This document shows, piece by piece, positions 1 through 5,817 of a stretch of DNA of 5,822 bases. Source of the stretch: DAIMFL01 sp964372215 (GTDB lineage: Bacteria; Pseudomonadota; Alphaproteobacteria; Dongiales; Dongiaceae); NCBI GenBank assembly GCA_964372215.1, contig CAYJQC010000069.1:1-5822 (forward strand). Reading direction: 5' to 3'. The position numbers and the translations under genes are program-made. Positions within the stretch are counted from its first letter, which is position 1. Each line of letters opens with the position of its first letter. Under the pieces are notes generated by a model. The model was not told where the DNA came from. It saw only the letters and a program-made list of their open reading frames with translations, and searched no databases.

Positions 1-24
1 CCTGCAACCAAATCGATCATCCAT
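1..24 (-). CDS. Possible 5' end of a leftward gene (8 codons, partial)
   Basis: On the minus strand an ATG at 24-22 opens a frame reading MDDRFGCR before the window ends. The main support is a strong Shine-Dalgarno-like AGGGGTGA at 38-31, six bases upstream of the ATG. It would be transcribed in the same direction as the lysE-type/NUDIX pair, beyond the repeat at 71-130. A TTGACC lies at 57-52, but no -10 box sits at the proper distance, so I do not claim a promoter. Eight residues are too few to assign a family. Confidence 0.35.
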
Positions 25-70
25 GACTACTCACCCCTGTCCAGATACAAGGGTCAAATTTGCATCGCTG

Positions 71-130
71 CCTCATTTTCACCTCTCCCGCGGACGCGGG
101 AGAGGTCGGCGCGCGAGCGCCGGGTGAGGG
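71..130. repeat. Folded intergenic repeat, copy 1 (two hairpins, degenerate outer stem)
   Basis: The first hairpin is perfect: ACCTCTCCCGC (81-91), loop 92-95, GCGGGAGAGGT (96-106), an 11-bp stem. The second follows directly: CGGCGC (107-112), loop GCGA, GCGCCG (117-122). A short outer pair CCTCA (71-75) / TGAGG (125-129) could close the structure. The order of parts matches the element at 1411-1485. It lies 13 nt past the stop codon of the NUDIX gene, so it may protect or end that transcript. There is no U-tract after the first hairpin on the minus strand (GTGAAAATGAGG follows), so it is not a classical intrinsic terminator. I recall this sequence style as a frequent dispersed repeat in GC-rich proteobacteria. 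Confidence 0.7.
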
Positions 131-142
131 CGACGCTTAAAA

Positions 143-601
143 TCAGGAGCGAGGCTCCGACAACACCGAACCGCTTTCCAGCATCGCCGCCCACGCCCGG
201 ATCGACCTTCGGTAGCCCTCGGGCATCGGCAGCGCGTCGATCTCATCGAGCCCGAACAGCCCGACCGCCTTGTGCTCATGGCTGATGACGATGTCGCCGG
301 GGCAATCGCAGATGCAGCCATAGGTGACGATCAGCACCTCGACCTGGCCCAGGATGTCGTAGACCCAGGAATCCAGGATCGGGCCGAGCGCCACGTCGAG
401 GGCGAGTTCCTCCCTGACCTCGCGCACCGCGCAGTGGCCGGGGTTCTCGCCCGGCTCCAGCTTGCCGCCCGGCAGCTCCCATTCGTCGCGCTCGTTCCTG
501 AGCAGCACCACCCGCCCGTCCACGAACACGACGCCCTTGATCGAGACCGGGAAGCGCGGGGCGCGGCCGTCGGTGACGATCGGTGTCGCGAGCTGGTTCA
601 T
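143..601 (-). CDS. NUDIX hydrolase
   Basis: This 152-residue protein is the size of a single NUDIX domain. The NUDIX box (G-x5-E-x7-REUxEExGU) is clear at residues 46-68: G46, E52, then R60-E61 and E64-E65, which coordinate the divalent metal used to hydrolyse a nucleoside diphosphate linked to another group. The usual glycine near the box end is alanine (A67). The substrate cannot be read from sequence; mutT-like nucleotide clean-up, ADP-sugar or other NDP-X substrates all fit. No signal peptide or membrane segment is seen, so it is probably cytosolic. The start chosen is ATG at 601-599: the domain begins soon after, a GGGG-rich ribosome site (about 611-608) lies in the 3' end of the upstream gene, and only 2 nt separate this ATG from that gene's TGA, which implies translational coupling. 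A longer in-frame start at 742 would lie deep in the exporter gene and was not used. Confidence 0.9.
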   Translation of the reverse strand: MNQLATPIVTDGRAPRFPVSIKGVVFVDGRVVLLRNERDEWELPGGKLEPGENPGHCAVREVREELALDVALGPILDSWVYDILGQVEVLIVTYGCICDCPGDIVISHEHKAVGLFGLDEIDALPMPEGYRRSIRAWAAMLESGSVLSEPRS

Positions 602-603
602 GG

Positions 604-1254
604 TCAGCCCCGATCGCCGACCGCGAGCCGGACGGCGAGGCCGGCGAACACGGTGGCGGACAGCCAGCGGAGGACGCGGGTGAACTCGGCCGAGGCCTTG
701 AGGCGCCGGCTGGCCGCGCTGCCGGCCCAGGCCACCGCGCAATTGACCGCCGTGCCGCTGATGTTGAACAGGGTGCCGAGCAGCACGATTTGCGCCGCCA
801 CCTCGCCCTTCGCCGGATCGACGAATTGCGGCAGGAAGGCCAGGATGAACAGCGCCACCTTGGGGTTCATGACGTTGATGACGACCCCCTCGGCGTAGAC
901 CCGGGCGAGCGGCGCCGGTCGGCGGCCCGAAGCACCGGCGACCGCCGCCCGGCCCTCCCAGAGTGCCCGGAACGCCAGGTACAGCAGATAGGCCGCCCCG
1001 GCATACTTCACCGCCAGGAAGGCGGCCTGGGAATGCAGCAGGATGGCCGACAGCCCGACTGCGGCGGCGATGGTGTGGACCAGCGAGCCGGTGGCGATGC
1101 CGAAGGCCGACAGCACGCCGGCGCCGCGCCCCTGGCTCACGCTGCGGGCCAGCACATAGGTCATGTCGGCGCCGGGCGTCAGGTTGAGCGCCAGGGCGGC
1201 GACCAGGAACGGCGCCAGCAGCGGCCAGTCGGGGAGGACGAGGAGGCTCGTCAT
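604..1254 (-). CDS. LysE/RhtB-family amino acid exporter
   Basis: This 216-residue, very hydrophobic inner-membrane protein has the usual length of LysE/RhtB transporters, which export amino acids or related small metabolites using the membrane gradient. The family signature is near the N-terminus: the first membrane segment (about residues 11-26) runs into LTPGADMTYVLARS (25-38), followed by QGRGAG and a glycine-rich second segment. Further hydrophobic stretches give about six membrane segments; NPKVALFILAFLPQF is the typical mid-protein motif. Start ATG at 1254-1252 is preceded by GGAG about 8 nt upstream, and the hydrophobic core starts at once; the extension to 1335 adds a polar, unlike stretch. 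The NUDIX gene follows 2 nt downstream. The substrate is unknown (homoserine, threonine, leucine, lysine or others). No LysR-type regulator gene lies beside it, unlike the classical lysE/lysG pair. Confidence 0.9.
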   Translation of the reverse strand: MTSLLVLPDWPLLAPFLVAALALNLTPGADMTYVLARSVSQGRGAGVLSAFGIATGSLVHTIAAAVGLSAILLHSQAAFLAVKYAGAAYLLYLAFRALWEGRAAVAGASGRRPAPLARVYAEGVVINVMNPKVALFILAFLPQFVDPAKGEVAAQIVLLGTLFNISGTAVNCAVAWAGSAASRRLKASAEFTRVLRWLSATVFAGLAVRLAVGDRG

Positions 1255-1295
1255 GCGGGGCTCCGAAACCCTTGGTTGAGGTATCGCAGCATAGA

Positions 1296-1312
1296 CGGTC
1301 GCTTGGCGACCG
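1296..1312. promoter_or_regulatory. Short inverted repeat upstream of the lysE-type gene
   Basis: CGGTCGC (1296-1302) and GCGACCG (1306-1312) form a perfect 7-bp inverted repeat around TTG, about 42 nt upstream of the exporter start. A second perfect palindrome, CACCCCGGGGTG, lies at 1362-1373. Either could be a hairpin in the leader or a site for a dimeric regulator of the divergent genes. No convincing -35/-10 pair was found for the exporter; a TTGACG at 1350-1355 on the plus strand lacks a matching -10. The rest of 1255-1410 shows nothing else I can name. Confidence 0.3.
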
Positions 1313-1410
1313 GCATCCGGATCCCGGCGGCCCACGTCACCCGGCCGGGTTGACGGCCTGCCACCCCGGGGTGCAGAAAGACGGCCAATTCAGGGTCGAT
1401 CTCTCGCCAC

Positions 1411-1485
1411 ACCCTCACCCCGACCCTCTCCCCGGAGGGGAGAGGGAGGGACCCGCGGCCGTCAGGCCCGCGGGAGGGTGAGGGT
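1411..1485. repeat. Folded intergenic repeat, copy 2 (three-way junction layout)
   Basis: The outer arms ACCCTCACCC (1411-1420) and GGGTGAGGGT (1476-1485) are perfect 10-bp inverse complements. Inside are two hairpins: CCCTCTCCCC (1424-1433) with GGGGAGAGGG (1437-1446), and CCCGCGG (1452-1458) with CCGCGGG (1468-1474), the latter extendable through GGCC/GGCC with a bulge. The whole can fold as a closed stem with two side hairpins on either strand. It matches copy 1 in motif order and orientation. It ends 22 nt before the ATG of cimA, so it would be in the cimA leader if transcription starts upstream of it. Confidence 0.8.
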
Positions 1486-1507
1486 TCCGGCCGCCCGGAC
1501 GAGGCCA

Positions 1508-3130
1508 ATGGACGACAAACGCATTTATCTCTTCGACAGCACGCTGCGCGACGGCGCCCAGACCCAGGGTGTCGACTTCGCCGTGGCCGACAAGCTGGCG
1601 ATCGCCAAGGCGCTCGACCGGCTGGGGGTCGACTATGTCGAGGGCGGCTGGCCCGGCGCCAACCCGACCGATGACGGCTTCTTCGCCGAGAAGCCGGCAT
1701 TCACCCGCGCCCGACTGGTCGCCTTCGGCATGACAAGGCGACCCGGTCGCAGCGCCGACAACGATCCCGGCCTCAACGCGCTATTGGGCAGTGGCGCCCC
1801 GGCGGTCTGCATGGTCGGCAAGACCTGGGACTTCCACGTCGACGTGGCGCTCGGCATCGGCCGCGCCGAGAACGTCGACATGATCGGCGAGAGCGTGGCG
1901 ATGGCGACCGGCCGGGTGGCCGAGGTGATGTTCGACGCCGAGCATTTCTTCGACGGCTACAAGGCCAACCCGGCCTATGCCCTCGATTGCGTCAAGGCGG
2001 CGCACCAGGCCGGTGCGCGCTGGATCGTGCTGTGCGACACCAACGGCGGCACCCTGCCGCACGAGATCGAGCGCATCGTCGGCGAGGTGGTGGCGCTGAT
2101 CCCCGGCAGCCATCTCGGCATCCATTGCCACAACGACACCGAGAACGCGGTCGCCAATTCGCTGGCCGCGATCCGCGCCGGCGCGCGCCAGGTGCAGGGC
2201 ACGCTGAACGGCCTGGGCGAGCGCTGCGGCAACGCCAACCTGGTCTCGCTGATCCCGTCGCTCATGCTGAAGACCGATTTCAAGACCGGCCTCGGCGAGA
2301 ACGACCTCGCGCACCTGACCCATGTCTCGCGGCTGCTCGACGAGCGGCTCAACCGGTCGCCCAACCGCAGCGCCGCCTATGTCGGCGAGTCCGCCTTCGC
2401 CCACAAGGGCGGCCTGCACGTCTCGGCGGTCGAGAAGGATCCGCGCACCTACGAGCATATCGAGCCGGCGCTGGTCGGCAACCGCCGCCATATCGTCGTT
2501 TCCGACCAGTCGGGCCGCGCCAACATCCTGGCCCGCTTCCGCGACATCGGCCTCGACATCGACCCCGACGATCCCAAGGTCGCCAGCCTGGTCGAGACGG
2601 TGAAGGTGCGCGAGTACGATGGCTATGCCTATGACGGCGCCGAGGCCAGCTTCGAGCTTTTGGCGCGCCGGGCGCTCGGCAACGTGCCGGAATACTTCCG
2701 ACTGAGCCGCTTCCGGGTCACCGACGACCGCCGCTGGAGCGCACGCGGCGAGCTGGTGACCGAGTCCGAAGCCACCATCACCATCGAGGTGGCGGGGCGC
2801 CGCTTCATGGAGGTGGCGACCGGCAACGGCCCGGTGAACGCCCTCGACCAGGCGCTCCGCAAGGCGCTCATCCCGTTGTTCCCCGAACTCACCGACATGC
2901 GCCTGGTCGACTACAAGGTGCGCATCCTGACGCCGGGCGCCGGCACCGGCGCGGTCACGCGCGTCATGATCGAGAGCGCCAACGGGCCGGGCGAGCGCTG
3001 GAGCACGGTCGGCGTCTCGCCCAACATCATCGACGCCTCCTACACCGCGCTGCACGATGCCATCACCTGGAAGCTGTTCCGCGCCGGCGCCGAGGCTTCG
3101 GGAGCCGGCCGGGCCGAAGCGGCCTCCTGA
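1508..3130 (+). CDS. cimA: (R)-citramalate synthase (CimA type)
   Basis: This 540-residue protein is predicted to condense pyruvate with acetyl-CoA to (R)-citramalate, the first step of the threonine-independent route to isoleucine. The N-terminal HMGL-like TIM barrel shows the catalytic opening DSTLRDGAQ (residues 10-18, with R14-D15), then EGGWPGANP, which is typical of the CimA group as opposed to classical LeuA. The metal-binding HCHND (206-210) and the signature NGLGERCGN (234-242) follow, then ESAFAHKGGLHVSAV in the linker. The C-terminal part (about 390-530) is a LeuA-type regulatory domain with GNGPV (439-443), so feedback control by isoleucine or a related product is likely but inferred. 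Length matches the family (about 520-545). Start: ATG at 1508 with GAGG at 1501-1504, a rather short 3-nt spacing; the in-frame GTG at 1478 lies inside the repeat and adds ten unconserved residues. Next gene begins 7 nt after the TGA. A 2-isopropylmalate or homocitrate synthase is the alternative, less well supported. Confidence 0.93.
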   Translation: MDDKRIYLFDSTLRDGAQTQGVDFAVADKLAIAKALDRLGVDYVEGGWPGANPTDDGFFAEKPAFTRARLVAFGMTRRPGRSADNDPGLNALLGSGAPAVCMVGKTWDFHVDVALGIGRAENVDMIGESVAMATGRVAEVMFDAEHFFDGYKANPAYALDCVKAAHQAGARWIVLCDTNGGTLPHEIERIVGEVVALIPGSHLGIHCHNDTENAVANSLAAIRAGARQVQGTLNGLGERCGNANLVSLIPSLMLKTDFKTGLGENDLAHLTHVSRLLDERLNRSPNRSAAYVGESAFAHKGGLHVSAVEKDPRTYEHIEPALVGNRRHIVVSDQSGRANILARFRDIGLDIDPDDPKVASLVETVKVREYDGYAYDGAEASFELLARRALGNVPEYFRLSRFRVTDDRRWSARGELVTESEATITIEVAGRRFMEVATGNGPVNALDQALRKALIPLFPELTDMRLVDYKVRILTPGAGTGAVTRVMIESANGPGERWSTVGVSPNIIDASYTALHDAITWKLFRAGAEASGAGRAEAAS

Positions 3131-3137
3131 GGGGCGC

Positions 3138-3980
3138 ATGGCCGGCACCGACCGCAGCAAGGCCGCGTCTGTCGAGGCGGCGGCGACCGCGCCCGTCGTC
3201 ATCCTGGTAGAGCCGCAGCTCGGCGAGAACATCGGCGCCACGGCGCGGGCGATGCTGAACTGCGGCCTGACCGAGCTGCGGCTGGTGCGGCCGCGCGACG
3301 GCTGGCCCAACCAGCGGGCGCTCATCATCGCCTCCGGCGCCGATGAAGTGACCGATGGCGTCCGGCTGTTCGACTCCACCGAGGACGCCATCGCCGACCT
3401 GGTCCGGGTCTACGCCACCACGGCGCGCTCGCGCGACATGGTGAAGGTGGTGCAGACGCCGCGCTTCGCCGCCGCCGAGATGCGCGCCCGGCTGGCCGGC
3501 GGCGAGCGCGTCGGCATCCTGTTCGGGCCCGAGCGCACCGGCCTCGTCAACGAGGACATCGCGCTGGCCGACGCGCTGATCTGCGTGCCGCTCAACCCGG
3601 CCTTCTCGTCGCTCAACCTGGGGCAGGCGGTGCTGCTGATCGGCTATGAATGGTTCCTGTCGGCCGACGCGACGCTGGCGCGCCAGCTCGTCACCAACGA
3701 CACCAGGCCGGCGGAGAAGGTGGAACTGCTCAGCTTCTTCGCCCATCTCGAGCGCGAGCTGGACGCGTGTGGCTTTCTGCGCAACGCCGACAAGCGGCCG
3801 AGCATGGTGCGCAACATCCGCGCGCTGTTCGCCCGGGCCGAGCTGACCGAGCAGGAGGTCCAGACCCTGCACGGCATCGTCAAGGAGCTCGCCAACCTGC
3901 GCGCGAAGCGCCGGCGCGAGCACGGTAAGGGCCAGGGGAAGGGCCAGGGGAAGGGCCAAGAGAAGGAAGCGCCGACGTGA
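3138..3980 (+). CDS. trmJ: tRNA (cytidine/uridine-32) 2'-O-methyltransferase, TrmJ-like
   Basis: This 280-residue SpoU-class (SPOUT) enzyme is predicted to methylate the 2'-OH of nucleotide 32 in the tRNA anticodon loop using S-adenosylmethionine. The three family motifs are present: VEPQLGENIGATARAM (residues 24-39, with N31 and the key R37), ILFGPERTGLVNED (127-140), and PLNPAFSSLNLGQAV (151-165) forming the cofactor knot. The region from about 190 to 255 (ELLSFFAHLERELDACGF, then IRALFARAELTEQEV) matches the C-terminal part typical of TrmJ rather than TrmH or TrmL. Start: ATG 3138 with GAGGGG at 3129-3134 overlapping the cimA stop; the earlier in-frame ATG at 3057 lies within cimA. The last 25 or so residues are very basic and contain a repeated GKGQ stretch from a 12-bp tandem repeat, which is not part of the known fold. 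The gene overlaps the ASCH gene by 4 nt. The exact target nucleotide is inferred from family. Confidence 0.88.
   Translation: MAGTDRSKAASVEAAATAPVVILVEPQLGENIGATARAMLNCGLTELRLVRPRDGWPNQRALIIASGADEVTDGVRLFDSTEDAIADLVRVYATTARSRDMVKVVQTPRFAAAEMRARLAGGERVGILFGPERTGLVNEDIALADALICVPLNPAFSSLNLGQAVLLIGYEWFLSADATLARQLVTNDTRPAEKVELLSFFAHLERELDACGFLRNADKRPSMVRNIRALFARAELTEQEVQTLHGIVKELANLRAKRRREHGKGQGKGQGKGQEKEAPT
3927..3962 (+). repeat. 12-bp tandem repeat in the 3' end of trmJ
   Basis: Three adjacent copies of AAGGGCCAGGGG occur at 3927-3938, 3939-3950 and 3951-3962; the last differs at two bases (AAGGGCCAAGAG). The period is a multiple of three, so copy number can change without a frameshift, adding or removing KGQG units (residues 264-275). 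Confidence 0.9.
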
Positions 3981-4417
3981 AGCACTGCACCTTCTGGGGC
4001 GAGACCGCCGACGACGAGCAGCTGGTCGCCGCGATCATCGCCGGGCTCAAGACCGCGACCTGCGAACCCAAGGTCTGGGCCGAGGACCCCGACAACGACG
4101 AGGAGCTGGCCGCGGTCGGCGAACAGGTCGCCGTCATGTCCAAGCGTGGCCGGCATCTCTGCACCATCGAGATCGCCGAGAGCTGCGAGGTGAAGTTCGG
4201 CGAGGTCGACGACAGGCTGGTCCGCGGCGAGGGCTGCCGCGACCTCGACCATTTCGCGGAGGCGCACCGCACCGCCTGGGGCAAGGACCTGAAGCGGGAG
4301 GGCCGCCCGCTGTCCGATGACACCGTCCTCATCGCCCAGCATTTCCGCCTGGTCTCGGTGCAGCCGGCCGGCGAAACCCTGATCGCCGCGCCGGCGGGCG
4401 AGGGACTGGGGCGCTAG
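3977..4417 (+). CDS. ASCH-domain protein
   Basis: This is a 146-residue single-domain protein. ASCH domains have a PUA-like beta-barrel and are thought to bind RNA; known members include the E. coli YqfB N4-acetylcytidine amidohydrolase and a ribonuclease described in Zymomonas. The main hallmark is the G-x-K-x-x-T motif near the N-terminus: IIAGLKTATCEP with G23, K25 and T28. A later EGCRDLDHFAEAHRTAW segment resembles the family's EG-(D)-x-W-x-x-H region. The protein is close in length to the longer (about 145-155 residue) bacterial ASCH proteins, not to the about 103-residue YqfB. Start is a GTG at 3977 overlapping the TGA of trmJ (GTGA), which indicates coupled translation. No signal or membrane segment is seen. 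Whether it is an enzyme or an RNA-binding factor cannot be decided here; its place behind a tRNA methyltransferase supports an RNA role by inference only. Confidence 0.82.
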   Translation: MKHCTFWGETADDEQLVAAIIAGLKTATCEPKVWAEDPDNDEELAAVGEQVAVMSKRGRHLCTIEIAESCEVKFGEVDDRLVRGEGCRDLDHFAEAHRTAWGKDLKREGRPLSDDTVLIAQHFRLVSVQPAGETLIAAPAGEGLGR

Positions 4418-4511
4418 CCGCGCAGGTTGGACTGCATGAGCGTCGTCCGTTCTCAGGGCTTGCCGAGGCCGTCCTCGCCGGCCGGCCGGCATGCGATTCC
4501 AGGTCCCGGAG

Positions 4512-4540
4512 TTGACGCGTCCAGTCGAGAACGCTACAAC
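4512..4540 (+). promoter_or_regulatory. Predicted sigma70-type promoter for rpsD, with long leader
   Basis: TTGACG (4512-4517) and TACAAC (4535-4540) are separated by exactly 17 bp. Transcription would begin near 4547 and give a leader of about 107 nt before rpsD. The leader contains CCCG/CGGG (4551-4554/4561-4564) and CGGGC/GCCCG (4561-4565/4578-4582) pairings that exclude one another. A second weaker option is TGGACC (4603-4608) with TATATT (4627-4632), 18-bp spacing, inside an unusually AT-rich patch (about 4613-4645); it would leave only about 15 nt of leader. Upstream, 4418-4511 shows only a weak 5-bp hairpin (4464-4477) and no convincing terminator for the ASCH gene, so read-through from the cimA unit is possible. 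Confidence 0.55.
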
Positions 4541-4641
4541 CCGGCCTCTTCCCGAGAAAGCGGGCGGCGCCCCTGTGGCCCGACCCCGTCCTGGTCTTCA
4601 TGTGGACCCTGGAACTATCGGGACAATATATTGAAAACAAT

Positions 4642-4646
4642 GAGGG
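4642..4646 (+). promoter_or_regulatory. Ribosome binding site deciding the GTG start of rpsD
   Basis: GAGGG sits 7 nt before the GTG at 4654. It fixes the start at this GTG, not at the in-frame ATG at 4600, and matches the conserved S4 N-terminus (M/V)SKR...KYKI. A five-codon frame (ATG at 4640, MRDSS) ends in a TGA that overlaps the GTG. Confidence 0.75.
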
Positions 4647-4653
4647 ATTCCTC

Positions 4654-5271
4654 GTGAGCAAGCGCCAAGAATCGAAGTACAAGATCAACCGCCGCCTGGG
4701 CCTCAACCTCTGGGGCCGCCCCAAGAGCCCGGTCAACAAGCGCGAATACGGCCCCGGCCAGCACGGCCAGCGGCGCAAGAAGCCGTCCGACTACGGCATC
4801 CAGCTGATGGCCAAGCAGCGCCTCAAGGGCTATTACGGCAATATCGGCGAGCGCCAGTTCCGGCGCATCTACGAAGAGGCGTCGCGGCGCCGCGGCGACA
4901 CCGGCGAGAACCTGGTCGGCCTGCTGGAGCGCCGCCTGGACGCCGTGGTCTACCGCGCCAAGTTCGTGCCGACCGTGTTCGCCGCCCGGCAGTTCGTGAA
5001 CCACGGTCATATCCGGGTCAACGGCAAGCGGGTCAACATCGCCTCCTACCAGGTCAAGGAAGGCGACGTGGTCGAGGTCAAGGACAAGTCCAAGAACCTC
5101 GCCCTGGTCCTGGAGGCCGCCGGCTCGCCGGAGCGCGACGTGCCCGACTACCTCGAGGTCGACCAGAAGGCGATGAAGGCGACCTTCCTGCGCACCCCCA
5201 ATCTGGCCGACGTGCCCTATCCCGTGCAGATGGAGCCGAACCTGGTCATCGAATACTACTCGCGCGTCTGA
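4654..5271 (+). CDS. rpsD: 30S ribosomal protein S4
   Basis: This 205-residue protein has the standard length of bacterial S4, a primary 16S rRNA-binding protein of the small subunit that nucleates assembly of the 5' domain and helps keep decoding accurate. The N-terminal part shows KYKINRRLG (8-16), WGRPKSPV (20-27) and REYGPGQHGQRRKKPSDYG (30-48). The S4 RNA-binding domain lies at about 93-155: RRLDAVVYRAKF, then FVNHGHIRVNGKRVNIASYQVKEGDVVEV. The C-terminus VIEYYSR is typical. No cysteines are present in the N-terminal region, so this is the zinc-free form. Start is GTG (see the ribosome site at 4642). It stands outside the large ribosomal protein operons and next to trmJ, with its own promoter and terminator, so it is probably expressed as a single gene. 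S4 represses its own synthesis in several bacteria; control through the leader here is an inference. Confidence 0.98.
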   Translation: MSKRQESKYKINRRLGLNLWGRPKSPVNKREYGPGQHGQRRKKPSDYGIQLMAKQRLKGYYGNIGERQFRRIYEEASRRRGDTGENLVGLLERRLDAVVYRAKFVPTVFAARQFVNHGHIRVNGKRVNIASYQVKEGDVVEVKDKSKNLALVLEAAGSPERDVPDYLEVDQKAMKATFLRTPNLADVPYPVQMEPNLVIEYYSRV

Positions 5272-5301
5272 TCCGCGCGTCCGCACCAAAACGGCAAGCA
5301 G

Positions 5302-5333
5302 GGGCCGGTCCGCTAGGACCGGCCCTTCGCGTT
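5302..5333 (+). terminator. Intrinsic terminator after rpsD
   Basis: GGGCCGGTCC (5302-5311) and GGACCGGCCC (5316-5325) form a perfect 10-bp GC-rich stem around the loop GCTA, followed by TTCGCGTTT. It begins 30 nt after the rpsD stop. The T-tract is interrupted, but the stem is strong. The remaining 5334-5439 shows no clear promoter for the next gene. Confidence 0.85.
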
Positions 5334-5439
5334 TCCGGCCCGGGCGGGCAGGGTGGTTACACCGAGGTATCTACTTTCCTGAAGCGACTGCAGCGCCCAT
5401 CTTGGGTCGCGGAACGCCGCCGAATCCGAAGGCCCGACC

Positions 5440-5817
5440 ATGTCCGACCGCCAGCAGCTTCCCGTCGTCTTCGTCTCCCACGGCTCGCCGATGCTGGTGT
5501 TCGAGGACATTCCGGCGAGGCGGTTCTTGGCCGGACTTGGCCGGGCGCTGCCGCGGCCCCGGGCGATCCTGTGCATATCTGCCCATTGGACCACTGCCGC
5601 ACCAATGGTTTCCGACACCGAAAACCCCAGCACGATCCATGATTTCTATGGATTCCCTCAGGAGTTATACGAGCTTGGATACCCGGCGCCGGGCAGCCCC
5701 GCCCTGGCGGCGGAGACCCGGGCGGCGTTGGCGAAACAGGGGATAATACCAACCTGCATTGATCATTACCCATGGGCCCATTTGCGGCGACCGATGGTCA
5801 TGATGTGCCATGGTTGA
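5440..5817 (+). pseudogene. Truncated class III extradiol (4,5-DOPA-type) dioxygenase
   Basis: The first 101 residues are clearly of the LigB-like / YgiD-DODA family, which opens catechol rings (for example of L-DOPA) using an active-site metal. Seen are FVSHGSPM (11-18, metal ligand H14), ISAHW (46-50, ligand H49), TIHDFYGFP (65-73) and YPAPGSPALA (81-90). After G101 (codon 5740-5742) the similarity ends, and the frame stops at 5815 after 125 residues, against about 260 in the family. The normal GLDHGAW block and the later ligand-bearing GNVVHN region are absent, and neither other plus frame restores them. G+C falls to about 49% (39 of 80 bases) after 5742. This points to interruption by an inserted element. 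The start is well supported by GAAGG (5428-5432) 7 nt before ATG. The product is very likely inactive. A real but shortened, diverged protein is a less likely reading. Confidence 0.65.

Noticed and set aside
71..130. Classical intrinsic terminator for the NUDIX gene
   Set aside because: The hairpins are strong, but no T-tract follows on the minus strand, and the same structure occurs elsewhere as a repeat.
583..1353. Plus-strand open frame (256 codons) over the exporter gene
   Set aside because: It is rich in G, R, Q and D with no hydrophobic core or motifs; it is the antisense of the LysE-type gene.
1350..1378. TTGACG as a -35 box for cimA
   Set aside because: No -10-like hexamer at 16-18 bp; the candidates (TGCAGA, GCAGAA, CAGAAA) are poor.
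1478..1507. GTG start adding ten residues to CimA
   Set aside because: It lies inside the structured repeat and adds an unconserved Arg/Pro/Ala stretch.
1781..3391. Long minus-strand open frame (536 codons) opposite cimA and trmJ
   Set aside because: It is the mirror of two well-supported genes in high-GC DNA, has a low-complexity V/A/D/R/G composition and no recognisable motif.
3063..3959. Minus-strand open frame (298 codons) opposite trmJ
   Set aside because: Arg/Gly/Ala-rich shadow of the methyltransferase gene; no family features.
4600..4653. Upstream ATG for rpsD adding 18 residues
   Set aside because: The S4 N-terminus is conserved from the GTG at 4654, which has a well-placed GAGGG; the extension is not S4-like.
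4418..4653. tRNA or other known RNA gene in the gap before rpsD
   Set aside because: No cloverleaf, GTTCRA-type T-arm or other known RNA pattern was found.
4427..4657. Plus-strand frame of 76 codons between the ASCH gene and rpsD
   Set aside because: Arg/Ser/Pro-rich, no ribosome site, and it runs through the predicted rpsD promoter and leader.
5743..5817. DHYPWAHLR as the genuine GLDHGAWVPLR block of the dioxygenase
   Set aside because: The spacing from the preceding conserved block is several residues too short, the frame ends at once, and base composition changes; I kept it only as an alternative.
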